Below, one piece after another: positions 32,918-41,890 of a stretch of DNA of 47,801 nt. Source of the stretch: Phycisphaerae bacterium (GTDB taxonomy: Bacteria; Planctomycetota; Phycisphaerae; UBA1845); contig JAJDDU010000246.1 in assembly GCA_029260155.1 (NCBI GenBank), positions 1-47,801 of the forward strand, written 5' to 3'. How positions within the stretch are numbered: the first letter of the stretch is position 1; each line of letters opens with the position of its first letter. A model generated the notes under the pieces. It was not told the DNA's origin, made no database searches, and was given only the letters and a program-made list of their open reading frames with translations. Both the position numbers and the translations under genes were made by a program.

Positions 32918-34092
32918 CGTTCGCCGAGGCTGCCACGGTGATGTTCTGACTCGAACCGCTTGGCACTGAATACGCCGGTCATCGGATCGATCTCGAACAT
33001 ATGAAACTCGCCGGTCTCGTCCACTGGGTAACTAATCGCGCCGAAGCGATGCAGAATACTCAACAAGTCCGGCCAAATGCGTTCATCCACTCCGTGGTAA
33101 TCGAGTTCGCCTTCCACATCGTCGTCGTCGAACCCGTAGAGCTTGGAGTCTGACCGGAATCGCTTCAGATCAGCCAAACTGCACTCGGACGGCACGAACT
33201 GGGGTGTTAGCACAGCCCACTCGTTTTCGTACACGGTAACTTCGTATTGCCGCACAATGTGCTTCTGGCCACGGATCGAAACGGCCCCGACTTTTGTCGC
33301 ACCATCCGGTCGGAAGAACTCGTCCGCAGCCTTGTCCGCTTTTTTATTGGCTGTCTCGTCCTCCACACTGCGACGGGTCCCTTTGTAGTTGTAGTTCTTG
33401 TAGTTCTTCATCAGTTGTGGATCGTTGATCGGCAGCGTCACTGCGAACGTATATGTCCCGGCCGTCAGATCAACCGCGCCGGGTGTTGCCATTCGCTTCG
33501 CGTCCGTGCTCGCCAACCAGTCCAATCCCCGACCCGACGAAGTGACCTCGCGATAGTATGCCGTCGTGCGATCAGGGATCGCGTCGACGTAGACGCCCTG
33601 ATTGCCGCGCCGCGAAAGATCCTCGCGCAGAAACCCGAAGCGTCTTGACGACTGCTTCGGCTTCTTGGAAGTATCCGTGATGCGCGCGGGTCTGTCGGGA
33701 GGAGGGGACTTGGTCACCGCCGGCTTGTCGTCCACCAGGAACGCATCATTGAACATCGGCCAAGCGTACTTCTTTCCCACGAAAATGACACAGATCAACA
33801 CCGCCGCCACGTAGGCCATCTTCTTCACCACGGCGAAGGGATCAGCCGCCGTGCGCGACGCACCGAAAGGCATGCCCGCGCGGTCGCTCTTGCGAGACCG
33901 CTTGACCGTTTTGGGCGACGCACTGCCGGCCGTGGATTCGGAGGCGACCTCAGAAAAGAGGAAATCCAACTCGTCCTGGTCGTCCTGCGGGACCTGCGCT
34001 TCCCGGCCGCAGTAGGCGCAGCGCACCACCTTGCCTGCGTCCTCGTCCTTGGCACGAACCGTGTGGCCGCAATCCGCCTTAAACTCGATCAT
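32914..34092 (-). CDS. Zinc-ribbon membrane protein of unknown function
   Basis: The protein (392 residues) starts with a small zinc ribbon (DCGHTVRAKDEDAGKVVRCAYCG), then a Ser/Lys-rich linker, then a single transmembrane helix near residues 93-107 (MAYVAAVLICVIFVG). After this comes a soluble domain of about 280 residues that is rich in charged and aromatic residues, with no motif that I recognise. The orientation would put the zinc ribbon inside and the large domain outside. The start is ATG 34092. It lies in the nusA-infB group between infB and ylxP, and overlaps ylxP by four bases. The ribbon-helix architecture is common among planctomycete proteins of unknown role; I infer no function. 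Confidence 0.75.
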   Translation of the reverse strand: MIEFKADCGHTVRAKDEDAGKVVRCAYCGREAQVPQDDQDELDFLFSEVASESTAGSASPKTVKRSRKSDRAGMPFGASRTAADPFAVVKKMAYVAAVLICVIFVGKKYAWPMFNDAFLVDDKPAVTKSPPPDRPARITDTSKKPKQSSRRFGFLREDLSRRGNQGVYVDAIPDRTTAYYREVTSSGRGLDWLASTDAKRMATPGAVDLTAGTYTFAVTLPINDPQLMKNYKNYNYKGTRRSVEDETANKKADKAADEFFRPDGATKVGAVSIRGQKHIVRQYEVTVYENEWAVLTPQFVPSECSLADLKRFRSDSKLYGFDDDDVEGELDYHGVDERIWPDLLSILHRFGAISYPVDETGEFHMFEIDPMTGVFSAKRFESEHHRGSLGER

Positions 34093-34125
34093 GCGTCTGT
34101 GCAGCGCTCTCTACTGACCGTCAGA

Positions 34126-36918
34126 TCACAGTGTGCGGGCGATCTTGACGATTTCAAATGCCTCAATAATGTCACCGGGTTTGACGTCGTCGAACCCTTC
34201 GATTCGGATACCGCATTCCAACCCAGCGCGGACTTCCTTCGCATCATCTTTGAACCGGCGTAACGACCCGATCTTGCAGTTGTCGCGGACCACAGTGCCC
34301 TCGCGCGTTAGCCGGAGTTGATGACTCCGCTTGATGAGACCGTCAGCGACGTGGCACCCGGCGATCGTCCCGACCTTCGTCACGTTGAACACTTCACGCA
34401 CTTCGCAGGTTGCCCGCTGCTCGATCTTCTCGTCAGGTGCGAGGAGACCTTCCAACGCCTTCTTAATGTCGTCGGCGACCTCGTAAATCACCTTGTACTG
34501 ACGGATGTCGACGCCTTTGGACTCGGCCAGTTTCTTGGCACCCACGCTCGGAACGACACGAAAAGCGATGATGATCGCATCCGACGCGTGTGCCAGAAGC
34601 ACGTCACTATCATTGACTGGGCCCACGCCAACGTGCCTGAACCCAAGTGTCACTTCATCGGACGGGATTTTCGAGAGCATAGCCCGAAGCGCGTCCATTG
34701 AACCGTCGACGTCCGCTTTGAGAATGACGTTGAGCTCAGGTATGTCGCTCGCATCGCGACGCTTGACGACTTCCTCTAGCGTGCGGACGCGCTGAGACTG
34801 AGCTCGGCCTTCGTGGATACGCTGATGCTTGCAACCTTCGGCGACGGTCTTGGCCCGCTGCAAGGACTTGAGGACGTAGAACTTGTCACCCGCCGTGGGT
34901 ACCTCGTCAAGTCCCCAAATCTCAACCGGAATCGACGGGCCAGCCTCCCTGAGCTTGCGGCCACGGTCGTCCACCAGGGCGCGCACCTTGCCGAATGCGT
35001 TGCCGCAAACCACCGTGTTCCCCGCCCGCAGCGTTCCCGACTGCACGAGCACGCGGGCCACCGAGCCAACGCCCTCCTTTGTCTGGGCTTCGATGACCGT
35101 GCCGCTGGCGTCACATTTGTTGTCTGCCTTGAAATCCAGCACCTCGCCGAGGGCCGTCAGGTGCTCGAGCAGTTCGTCAACACCCTGCCCCGTGGTCGCG
35201 GATGTGTGGATCACGTCCGTTTCGCCGCCCCAATCGCCGCTCGGCTGAAGCCCACGCTCAGCCAATTGTCCGTAAATACGATTCACATTCTGAGTGCCCA
35301 GGTCAATCTTGTTCAACGCGACCACTATGGGCACTTCCGCCGCCTTGGCGTGGTTGATCGCCTCAACGGTCTGAGGCATCACCCCGTCGTCGGCGGCGAC
35401 GAGGAGCACCACCAAGTCGGTAATCTGCGCCCCGCGGGCTCGCATCTCTGTAAATGCAGCGTGGCCGGGCGTATCGACAAAAGTCAGTTTGCCGGCCGTC
35501 TTATGCTCCAGATGATAGGCGCCGATGTGCTGCGTGATCCCGCCGTCCTCGGAGACGGTGACATCAGTCTTACGCACGGCGTCCAGAAGACTGGTCTTGC
35601 CATGGTCCACATGCCCCAGGAATGTAATCACCGGCGGGCGCGACTTCGGGTTCTTCGGCTTACGCGCGGCGAATTCCTCCTCGACTTCGTCGAGGGGGGA
35701 TTTCGGCGCGATAATCGTCAACGCTACACCGCGCTCGAGCGCGATGTACTCAGCCATTTCATTGGATAGCTCCATGTTGATGTGGGCGAAGACGTTGAAT
35801 TCCTTCCGCAAGATCGGCATGATGTGCAGCACGGAAATACCGGTGGCTGCGCAAAAGGCTTTCATCATCACCGGACCCTGAACCGTTGCCTCGGTCTTGG
35901 CGGGCGCAGGGCCACCAGGAGAGCTGCCCCCATGACCGCTCCCGCCGCGTCTCGTGTGGATACGCCTGCCGGTGGCATCGAGAATCCGCTCCTTGCGTTC
36001 ATCCAGATCGCGATTTCGCCATTCGTTCAGCTTCTCCGCCGACATGTCGGCCGGGCTGACCCGTTGGACAGAACGCCCTTTCTTCGCTCGGTCCGTGGTG
36101 GCGCCGCGTCCGCGAAGCCCGCGGCGCTGGCCAGGCGCTCCCGGCGCCTCGCCGACAGGCATGGCGGGCCGGGGACCGGGGGCATCAGTGGGACGTCGAC
36201 GAGGAACCGGTCGACGAATGTCCTGCTCGACCGGCTCATACCGGACGACACGAGGACCCTTGAGCGTGACAGGCTTCGGTACATTTTGAGGGCCGGCTGG
36301 CAGGATTTTCTCGGCTTCTTCAGGTGGTGCTTCCGGCTCGGTAGCCTGCACCTCTTCCTCGCCAGCGCCGGGTGATGTCGATTCCGGCAGAGCGGATTCG
36401 GTCGGGAGTGCCGCGTCTGTGTCGACGGAGTTCTCCGCGGGAGGCGCCGTGGCGACGGGCTCTACAGCCGTCGTAGAATCAACGGACGCAGCCTCCGGCT
36501 GCTCGATGACGGCGGCCGCCTCCATTGAGGGAGGCGTCTCAGCCTGCACATCACCGTGCGGGGCGGCATCCTCTGAGGGCGGAGCTTCCGCAACGGCGAT
36601 TGCGGTGTCATCTGCGCCGCCACCACCCGCCGTCTCCGCAGAATCCGCGCTCGCCCCAGCGACAGCGTCGCGCTTGGCCGACGGTGTCTTGCGGACAGTC
36701 TTGCGGACCTTCTTCAGGTCGACCCGATCCGTCGTTTCGATCGTCGTGTCGTGCTGCCCCTCGCTGAACCACTCGCGAATCGTAGCTTCAAGGCCGGCGG
36801 AGAGGGTCGACATGTGGTTCGTGACCTGCAGCCCCTCAGCCTGACACTTGGCGATGATCACCTTGCTCGGGACGCCGAGCGCCTTCGCAAGAATATGAAC
36901 ACGCATCTTCTCAGCCAA
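34126..36918 (-). CDS. infB: InfB: translation initiation factor IF-2
   Basis: IF-2 brings formylmethionyl-tRNA to the 30S subunit and hydrolyses GTP on subunit joining. The 930-residue protein has the IF2 N-terminal domain (KMRVHILAKALGVPSKVIIAKC), a long acidic Ala/Pro/Glu linker at about residues 80-210, then basic segments. The G domain starts at about residue 430 with FLGHVDHGKTSLLDAVRKT (G1), DTPGHAAF (G3) and NKIDLG (G4). The C-terminal domains end with the fMet-tRNA-binding part. The start is TTG 36918, preceded by GGAGGA at a spacing of five, which decides it; there is an ATG four codons further. It is 40 bases behind nusA. Confidence 0.94.
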   Translation of the reverse strand: MAEKMRVHILAKALGVPSKVIIAKCQAEGLQVTNHMSTLSAGLEATIREWFSEGQHDTTIETTDRVDLKKVRKTVRKTPSAKRDAVAGASADSAETAGGGGADDTAIAVAEAPPSEDAAPHGDVQAETPPSMEAAAVIEQPEAASVDSTTAVEPVATAPPAENSVDTDAALPTESALPESTSPGAGEEEVQATEPEAPPEEAEKILPAGPQNVPKPVTLKGPRVVRYEPVEQDIRRPVPRRRPTDAPGPRPAMPVGEAPGAPGQRRGLRGRGATTDRAKKGRSVQRVSPADMSAEKLNEWRNRDLDERKERILDATGRRIHTRRGGSGHGGSSPGGPAPAKTEATVQGPVMMKAFCAATGISVLHIMPILRKEFNVFAHINMELSNEMAEYIALERGVALTIIAPKSPLDEVEEEFAARKPKNPKSRPPVITFLGHVDHGKTSLLDAVRKTDVTVSEDGGITQHIGAYHLEHKTAGKLTFVDTPGHAAFTEMRARGAQITDLVVLLVAADDGVMPQTVEAINHAKAAEVPIVVALNKIDLGTQNVNRIYGQLAERGLQPSGDWGGETDVIHTSATTGQGVDELLEHLTALGEVLDFKADNKCDASGTVIEAQTKEGVGSVARVLVQSGTLRAGNTVVCGNAFGKVRALVDDRGRKLREAGPSIPVEIWGLDEVPTAGDKFYVLKSLQRAKTVAEGCKHQRIHEGRAQSQRVRTLEEVVKRRDASDIPELNVILKADVDGSMDALRAMLSKIPSDEVTLGFRHVGVGPVNDSDVLLAHASDAIIIAFRVVPSVGAKKLAESKGVDIRQYKVIYEVADDIKKALEGLLAPDEKIEQRATCEVREVFNVTKVGTIAGCHVADGLIKRSHQLRLTREGTVVRDNCKIGSLRRFKDDAKEVRAGLECGIRIEGFDDVKPGDIIEAFEIVKIARTL

Positions 36919-36958
36919 ACGCGATCCTCCAAACTACATTCGCCAGCAGGCGATCGTG

Positions 36959-38431
36959 TCAATCCGCTTGCGGTTCGACACACTCATCCGAAATCGACTC
37001 GGTAACGGTGGCTTCATCGGCTACGTCAGTTGCGGGGCCTGCGTCCGAGACGCCCTCCTCCGCAGCTTTCGCTGAATCGCCGTCGTCGACACTCAGTGCC
37101 GGCGCAGCAGCCACGGTAGCGACCAGTTCTTCGCCTACGTCCGCAGCAGTTTCGGGGGACTGGGACTCGGAGTCGCCGGTCCCACCGTCAGCCTCAACCC
37201 CATTGGCAGTAGCCTCAGCCTCGGCCGCAGCGGCGACCTTCGCGGCTTCTGCCGCCACCGCCCGGGCAAGCTCTGCCTCCTTGGCAAGCCGCTCGATACC
37301 TTCCACAGCGGTTTCGACAACCTTGGCCGCCAGCGTTTCGTCAAGTTCGAGTTCCTTGACCATTGGCTCCGTCCCCACCTCTTTTACATCCATGAGCGAC
37401 ACGATTCCCAGCGCGAGAATCTTGTCTAAGAGTACGTCCTCGACCCCCTCGACAACCTTCAAGGTCGTCTGCAGATCATCGAGGCCCTTGTTGTACTCCT
37501 CCGGGGTGAGAATATCGATGTCCCACCCAGTCAGACGCGCCGCAAGACGAACGTTCTGCCCGCGCTTGCCGATCGCTAGCGACAATTGGTCCTCGGAAAC
37601 GACCACCGTCGCTCTGCCAAGCTCGAAACAGAGTGCCACCTCTTGGATCTCGGCTGGCTTAAGTGCGTTACCGATCAGGATCTGCGAGGATTCGTTCCAT
37701 CGAACGATGTCGATCTTCTCGCCGCCCAACTCATCCACGATATTGCGAATTCTGCTCCCACGCACGCCGACGCAGGCTCCGACAGCATCCACCTTCATGT
37801 CGATGCTTGCCACAGCGACTTTCGTGCGATAACCCGCCTCACGGGCCAGCGCACGGATTTCGATGATCCGCTCCGCCACTTCCGGGACTTCCACCTCGAA
37901 CAGCCGTCGGATGTAGTCCGGGTGTGTTCGCGTCAGGACGATGCGCACCTGATACGGCGCCTCCCGGACGTCCAGAATCATTGCGCGGACACGCTCGCCG
38001 GGGTGGTGAGACTCGCCGGGAATCTGCTCGCTTCGAGGCAGATATCCCTCTGATCGCCCGAGATTGACGACGAGGGCGCTGCCTTCTGCGCGGGCGACCG
38101 TACCCGTGACTATCGTCCCGACACGCTCCGAATACTCGTCGAAAATGCTGCTGCGCTCGGCCTCACGAATGCGTTGGATAATCACCTGTTTCGCAGTCTG
38201 GGCCGCGATGCGACCCAGCATTTTCATGTCAATCGGCGCACCGTTCACCGTTGCGGCGATCTCGCCGCTGGCCCGGTCGATTCTGACTTGGACGTCGTCC
38301 TCCTCGCCGTGGGCCTTCCGTGCCGCGGAGATCATCGCGGACTCGATGTCCTGGTAGACCAATTCCTTATCGATGTTCTTGTCGCGACTGATCGAATCGA
38401 CCAAGCGAAGTAAATCTGCGTTGTTTATCAT
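36959..38431 (-). CDS. nusA: NusA: transcription elongation/termination factor
   Basis: NusA binds RNA polymerase and controls pausing, termination and antitermination. The N-terminal polymerase-binding domain starts with INNADLLRLVDSISRDKNIDKEL. An S1 domain follows (IVTGTVARAEGSALVVNLGRSEGYLP), then two KH domains (GVRGSRIRNIVDELGGEKIDIVRW and IGKRGQNVRLAARLTGWDIDIL). The C-terminal 100 residues are an Ala/Glu/Asp-rich extension with no known motif. I chose ATG 38431 (490 residues); the open frame extends 48 bases upstream, but NusA homologues start here. It heads the minus-strand group that continues with infB. Confidence 0.93.
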   Translation of the reverse strand: MINNADLLRLVDSISRDKNIDKELVYQDIESAMISAARKAHGEEDDVQVRIDRASGEIAATVNGAPIDMKMLGRIAAQTAKQVIIQRIREAERSSIFDEYSERVGTIVTGTVARAEGSALVVNLGRSEGYLPRSEQIPGESHHPGERVRAMILDVREAPYQVRIVLTRTHPDYIRRLFEVEVPEVAERIIEIRALAREAGYRTKVAVASIDMKVDAVGACVGVRGSRIRNIVDELGGEKIDIVRWNESSQILIGNALKPAEIQEVALCFELGRATVVVSEDQLSLAIGKRGQNVRLAARLTGWDIDILTPEEYNKGLDDLQTTLKVVEGVEDVLLDKILALGIVSLMDVKEVGTEPMVKELELDETLAAKVVETAVEGIERLAKEAELARAVAAEAAKVAAAAEAEATANGVEADGGTGDSESQSPETAADVGEELVATVAAAPALSVDDGDSAKAAEEGVSDAGPATDVADEATVTESISDECVEPQAD

Positions 38432-38514
38432 GCGTCGGGCGTTCCTTACGCCTCGTGCGGTAAGCCGGCGACCGCACACGCCTGGTTCAAGTGGCTCGAC
38501 CCACCATCAAACAA

Positions 38515-38547
38515 AAATGTGGGTGCGCACAAAGCAATCCCACATTT
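38515..38547 (-). terminator. Probable intrinsic terminator behind the ABC ATPase gene
   Basis: On the minus strand AAATGTGGG (38547-38539) and CCCACATTT (38523-38515) form a perfect 9-bp stem with a 15-nt loop, followed by TTGTTTG, so the run of T reads TTTTTGTTT. It lies about 110 bases after the stop of the ABC ATPase gene and about 85 bases before the nusA start. It would separate these two units. The stem is AT-rich at its base and the loop is large. Confidence 0.5.
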
Positions 38548-38655
38548 GCAGCCAATACCGGTCTAATAGCAGGAACGTCCGTGTCTTAGCGCATTACACG
38601 CCTCCGACGCTGCTGCCTACCGGAACCAATGCCCGCGACCCCACAACCATGCCTG

Positions 38656-39807
38656 TCAGGTGTCGCGTGCATCGACTTCGTAACTCTCCAACGCGATGTT
38701 CGCTCCGTCTTCACCCGGCTCGAACAACGCGGCCTGCTCAAGATCAACCGCCGCCCACACGTCCCGTTCGGCCAATTCGCCGAACGCCGCGGACATCTTG
38801 GCGACAACCTCCTGGCCGTCCGACGCGTGAGCGTACACATTTCGGTGATCGCCCAGCGTCTCCGACATCAGCACTCGCGCCGGAAAGGACGCTTCCGCGT
38901 CAACCCCGCACGCAACGCTCTTCATCTCCACTCGGTCCGGACGAATGCCAAGCACCATCCGCTCCCCGGTTCGGTTCGCGGCCCGCGCCGCCAAGCGCGA
39001 TGGAAGCGACAACCGTCGCCCCGCGAACTCAAAACCGACCGAATCGCCCGCCCCGACCAACGCCCCATTCAGGAAGTTCATCCGAGGCGTGCCGAGAAAC
39101 CCCGCCACGAACCGATTGGCCGGACGCTCAAAGACCTCTTCGGGAGGCCCTATCTGCTGCACGCGCCCATCGGCCATGACCGCAACGCGGTCGCCCAAGG
39201 CCATCGCCTCGTGCTGATCATGCGTCACGTACAGCGACGTCATTCCCAGGTCGCGCTGCATGCGGCGCAGCTCCAGACGGACTTTAACGCGAAGCTGCGC
39301 GTCAAGGCTCGCAAGCGGTTCGTCGAAAAGGAACACCTGCGGCCGACGCACAATCGCTCGACCAAACGCAACGCGCTGACGCTGCCCGCCGGACAGCTCA
39401 TGCGGCTTACGTTGCTGCAGCTCCTCGATACCCAGCAGCCGCGCGACCTCGGCCACACGCTGCGAAATCTCAGGTTTCGGTGTCCGACGCATCTTCAGGC
39501 CGAACGCCAAATTGCCATACACCGTCAAATGCGGGTACAGCGCGTAATCCTGGAAAACCAGGGCGACGTCGCGATCTTTCGGTGCGACAGCGTCGACTAC
39601 ACAGCCGCCGATCTCGACATGCCCAGCCGTAACGCGATCCAGGCCAGCAACAAGCCGCAGAGTCGTCGTCTTGCCGCATCCCGACGGGCCGACCAGGACG
39701 ACCATTTCGCCATCTGCCACCCTAATCGTCAGGTCATCGACGGCAACAACGGTGTTCCGCCTGCCGCCAAACACCTTTGTGACGTTTCTGAGGGCCACAC
39801 TGGCCAT
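38656..39807 (-). CDS. ABC transporter ATP-binding protein, MalK/UgpC family
   Basis: This ATPase energises import of sugars or related solutes. It carries Walker A (GPSGCGKTT, residues 40-48), a Q-loop (FQDYALYPHL), the LSGGQ signature (138-142), Walker B (VFLFDEP) and the H-loop His196 in YVTHDQHEAMAL. The C-terminal 140 residues form the MOP-type regulatory domain of the MalK/UgpC group (IGPPEEVFERPANRFVAGFLG, then IRPDRVEM). At 383 residues the length is normal. ATG 39807 is preceded by GGGAG at 11 bases. No permease or binding-protein gene is nearby, so it may serve several transporters, as MsmK does. It has a perfect-consensus promoter upstream. Confidence 0.92.
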   Translation of the reverse strand: MASVALRNVTKVFGGRRNTVVAVDDLTIRVADGEMVVLVGPSGCGKTTTLRLVAGLDRVTAGHVEIGGCVVDAVAPKDRDVALVFQDYALYPHLTVYGNLAFGLKMRRTPKPEISQRVAEVARLLGIEELQQRKPHELSGGQRQRVAFGRAIVRRPQVFLFDEPLASLDAQLRVKVRLELRRMQRDLGMTSLYVTHDQHEAMALGDRVAVMADGRVQQIGPPEEVFERPANRFVAGFLGTPRMNFLNGALVGAGDSVGFEFAGRRLSLPSRLAARAANRTGERMVLGIRPDRVEMKSVACGVDAEASFPARVLMSETLGDHRNVYAHASDGQEVVAKMSAAFGELAERDVWAAVDLEQAALFEPGEDGANIALESYEVDARDT

Positions 39808-39875
39808 GGCAGCGCACACTCCCTATGCCCAGCCGCACCAGATGCTGCGCGCCGATCACACAAATGCGAACCGCG

Positions 39876-39903
39876 ATTATAAGCACGCCCGCGGGCCTGT
39901 CAA
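39876..39903 (-). promoter_or_regulatory. Perfect-consensus sigma-70 promoter of the ABC ATPase gene
   Basis: On the minus strand TTGACA (39903-39898) and TATAAT (39881-39876) match consensus at all twelve positions and are 16 bases apart. A start near 39869 would give a leader of about 60 bases before ATG 39807. This is the strongest promoter match that I see in the window. Confidence 0.8.
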
Positions 39904-40094
39904 ATCTTCCAAACTCACCATCCAGAATCGCAACGCACACCATTCGGGGTGGCATGCCCACGCTTGCGGCGGCATGATTCGACCCGGCGTCAAGATAGGC
40001 ACCCGGCTTGTCTACCACACCGGACACGCCTATCCTCGCCGTTTTGGCGGCGATCGGTTTTCTGCGCCCGGCGCGCCGCTCGGAGCGACGTCCA

Positions 40095-41393
40095 ATGTGC
40101 CGAATAGCACAAATCGTCACAATCTGCGGCCTGCTCGCGTCCGCTACGGTCGCATCCGACGACAACGCATTGCCGGCGGCACTCCAAGCGTACTTCGAGA
40201 CCACCGACCAAGCCGAAAAGCAGGCCCTGATCGCAAAAGCCCGGATCGCGAGCGATGGATCGGTCGCAGCCGTCGCCGACACCCTTCCAAATCTTGCCTT
40301 GTGGCCGTCTTTCGAGGGATCGAGCGATCAACTCACCGTAGACAACGGCGGAGGCATCCAAACCGAAATCGTCGTGACGCTCCCGCGAGGGTACGACGCG
40401 ACCCGCGCGTACCCACTTCTGGTCGCTCTCTGCGACAGGGATGACAGGGTCTGGTCCGACTCGCTCCCATTGGACATCGTGGTCGCGCGGATCGCGAACG
40501 CAGATCACGCAGGCTTCGACGGTCCACAGCCATTCGCTGACGAACCTCGAAAGTGGCTTCGAGCGTTGCGGCGTCGGTATCACCTCGACACGGACCGCAT
40601 CTATCTCTACGGCCACGGCGCGGGCGCTGACGTAGCCTTCGCGATCGCCGTGATGCACAGCGACGCCTTCGCCGGCGTCATCATCCACGAGGGGACCCTG
40701 CTCGTCCCCCACTGGCGTGAACTACATCCCCTCCTGCTCGCCAATCTGAGCAGCACCCCGCTTCACTTGGCATGGACCCGCCCCGATCTGCCTCCCAACA
40801 CCGTGCTGAGAGGCCGGGCGGTCCGACTGGCGTTGATGAATCAGTGGATCGCCCAGATAGCCGAGCGTGAATCGCTGCCGATCACCACGAGCGTGGTGCG
40901 CGAATCAACTACGGCGTCACCGGAGGTCTGGCATCACATCCTGCAATCACCGCGCATGCGGGTCACGGCTGAGCCGCGCCGATTCAGGTATCCCGCGCAG
41001 AGTCAAACGAGGCTCCTCAACGTCCGCCGATTCTCCGGGTCGGTATGGGAAGGCGATCAGCTCGACATCCTCACTCAGCCCGTCACTGATCGGCGCGAAT
41101 ACACCACGAGTGTGCTCGAAGCGAAGCTGCATGATCTCTCCGTCCGCATCGACGGACAGACCATCGACGTTCAGTGCCCGCATTGCGAGTCCATCGAGAT
41201 TCAACTCAGTTTCGGCGACGTGGATTTCTCAAAACGCGTTCTGATTCGATTCGACGGCAAGCGCCGATTCTCCGGCCGACTCACACCAAGCATTGAAACG
41301 CTCCTCCAGTCAGCAGAAGCGTCGTGGGATTTCCAACACAGCGCTTGCGTGCGGCTACGCATCGGCAGAAAAGGCAGCGTGCGACCGTTCTAA
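40095..41393 (+). CDS. Secreted alpha/beta-hydrolase-like protein lacking the nucleophile Ser
   Basis: The 432-residue protein has a signal peptide (MCRIAQIVTICGLLASATVA) and an alpha/beta-hydrolase-like fold, with a strand YPLLVALCDRD and the nucleophile-elbow region IYLYGHGAGADVAFAIAV. In active members this reads G-x-S-x-G; here it is G173-H-G-A-G177, so the serine is Gly175. The middle segments ANLSSTPLHLAW and EVWHHIL resemble the feruloyl-esterase-like planctomycete family. The last 90 residues form a beta-rich domain of unknown role. I chose ATG 40095 rather than 40008, because the signal peptide begins there. It may be a non-catalytic ligand-binding relative. No neighbour suggests its role. 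Confidence 0.78.
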   Translation: MCRIAQIVTICGLLASATVASDDNALPAALQAYFETTDQAEKQALIAKARIASDGSVAAVADTLPNLALWPSFEGSSDQLTVDNGGGIQTEIVVTLPRGYDATRAYPLLVALCDRDDRVWSDSLPLDIVVARIANADHAGFDGPQPFADEPRKWLRALRRRYHLDTDRIYLYGHGAGADVAFAIAVMHSDAFAGVIIHEGTLLVPHWRELHPLLLANLSSTPLHLAWTRPDLPPNTVLRGRAVRLALMNQWIAQIAERESLPITTSVVRESTTASPEVWHHILQSPRMRVTAEPRRFRYPAQSQTRLLNVRRFSGSVWEGDQLDILTQPVTDRREYTTSVLEAKLHDLSVRIDGQTIDVQCPHCESIEIQLSFGDVDFSKRVLIRFDGKRRFSGRLTPSIETLLQSAEASWDFQHSACVRLRIGRKGSVRPF

Positions 41394-41414
41394 CGGGATC
41401 CCGATTCCGCCGTG

Positions 41415-41825
41415 CTATGGCCCGGTGTACTGTGACTGGAGCGATCCCCAATCGTGGATGTCAACGTCTTCGTCTGTGTCGAAGTCAAAAGTTCCACACC
41501 CAGGCGACACGCCGCCATCGGGCCCGCTGACGCAATCAAGGAAACAGCTGTAATCGGTTAGGTCGACATCGTTGTCATCGTCGCAGTCGCCGGGCGTTGT
41601 GACCGACGGCGCGACTGGATGCAAGCAGTAGATCACCCCAAAATGCACTTGTACGCCGCTCGCCTCCGCCGAACCGATAATGATCTGCCCCGCATTGAAC
41701 ACGGCGCCGGCATTTGTGGAAGCGGCCCCTCCGGAGACAGAGGGGCACATGACATCGCCGCGTGACACGGTACATATCGCCAGAGTGACAAAGACAGGCA
41801 ATAACAACCTGGATGACGCATTCAT
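41415..41825 (-). CDS. Small secreted protein with dockerin-like Asp-rich loops
   Basis: The 136-residue product starts with a signal peptide (MNASSRLLLPVFVTLAICTVSRG). Its short middle domain is Ala/Gly-rich, and the C-terminal 60 residues hold two Asp-rich calcium-loop-like stretches (GDCDDDNDVDLTDYSCFLD and FDFDTDEDVDIHDWGSL). These follow the dockerin-like pattern D-x-D-x-D-x-D typical of planctomycete extracellular proteins and may anchor it to a partner. The function of the N-terminal part is unknown. It lies at the end of the minus-strand secreted group, 65 bases behind the metalloprotease gene and 22 bases from the convergent hydrolase gene. Confidence 0.75.
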   Translation of the reverse strand: MNASSRLLLPVFVTLAICTVSRGDVMCPSVSGGAASTNAGAVFNAGQIIIGSAEASGVQVHFGVIYCLHPVAPSVTTPGDCDDDNDVDLTDYSCFLDCVSGPDGGVSPGCGTFDFDTDEDVDIHDWGSLQSQYTGP

Positions 41826-41890
41826 TTCATTCTACTCCCAGCGGAGTCCATCCGTGTATTCCAAACCCATTTGCAGTTCATATGCGACTT

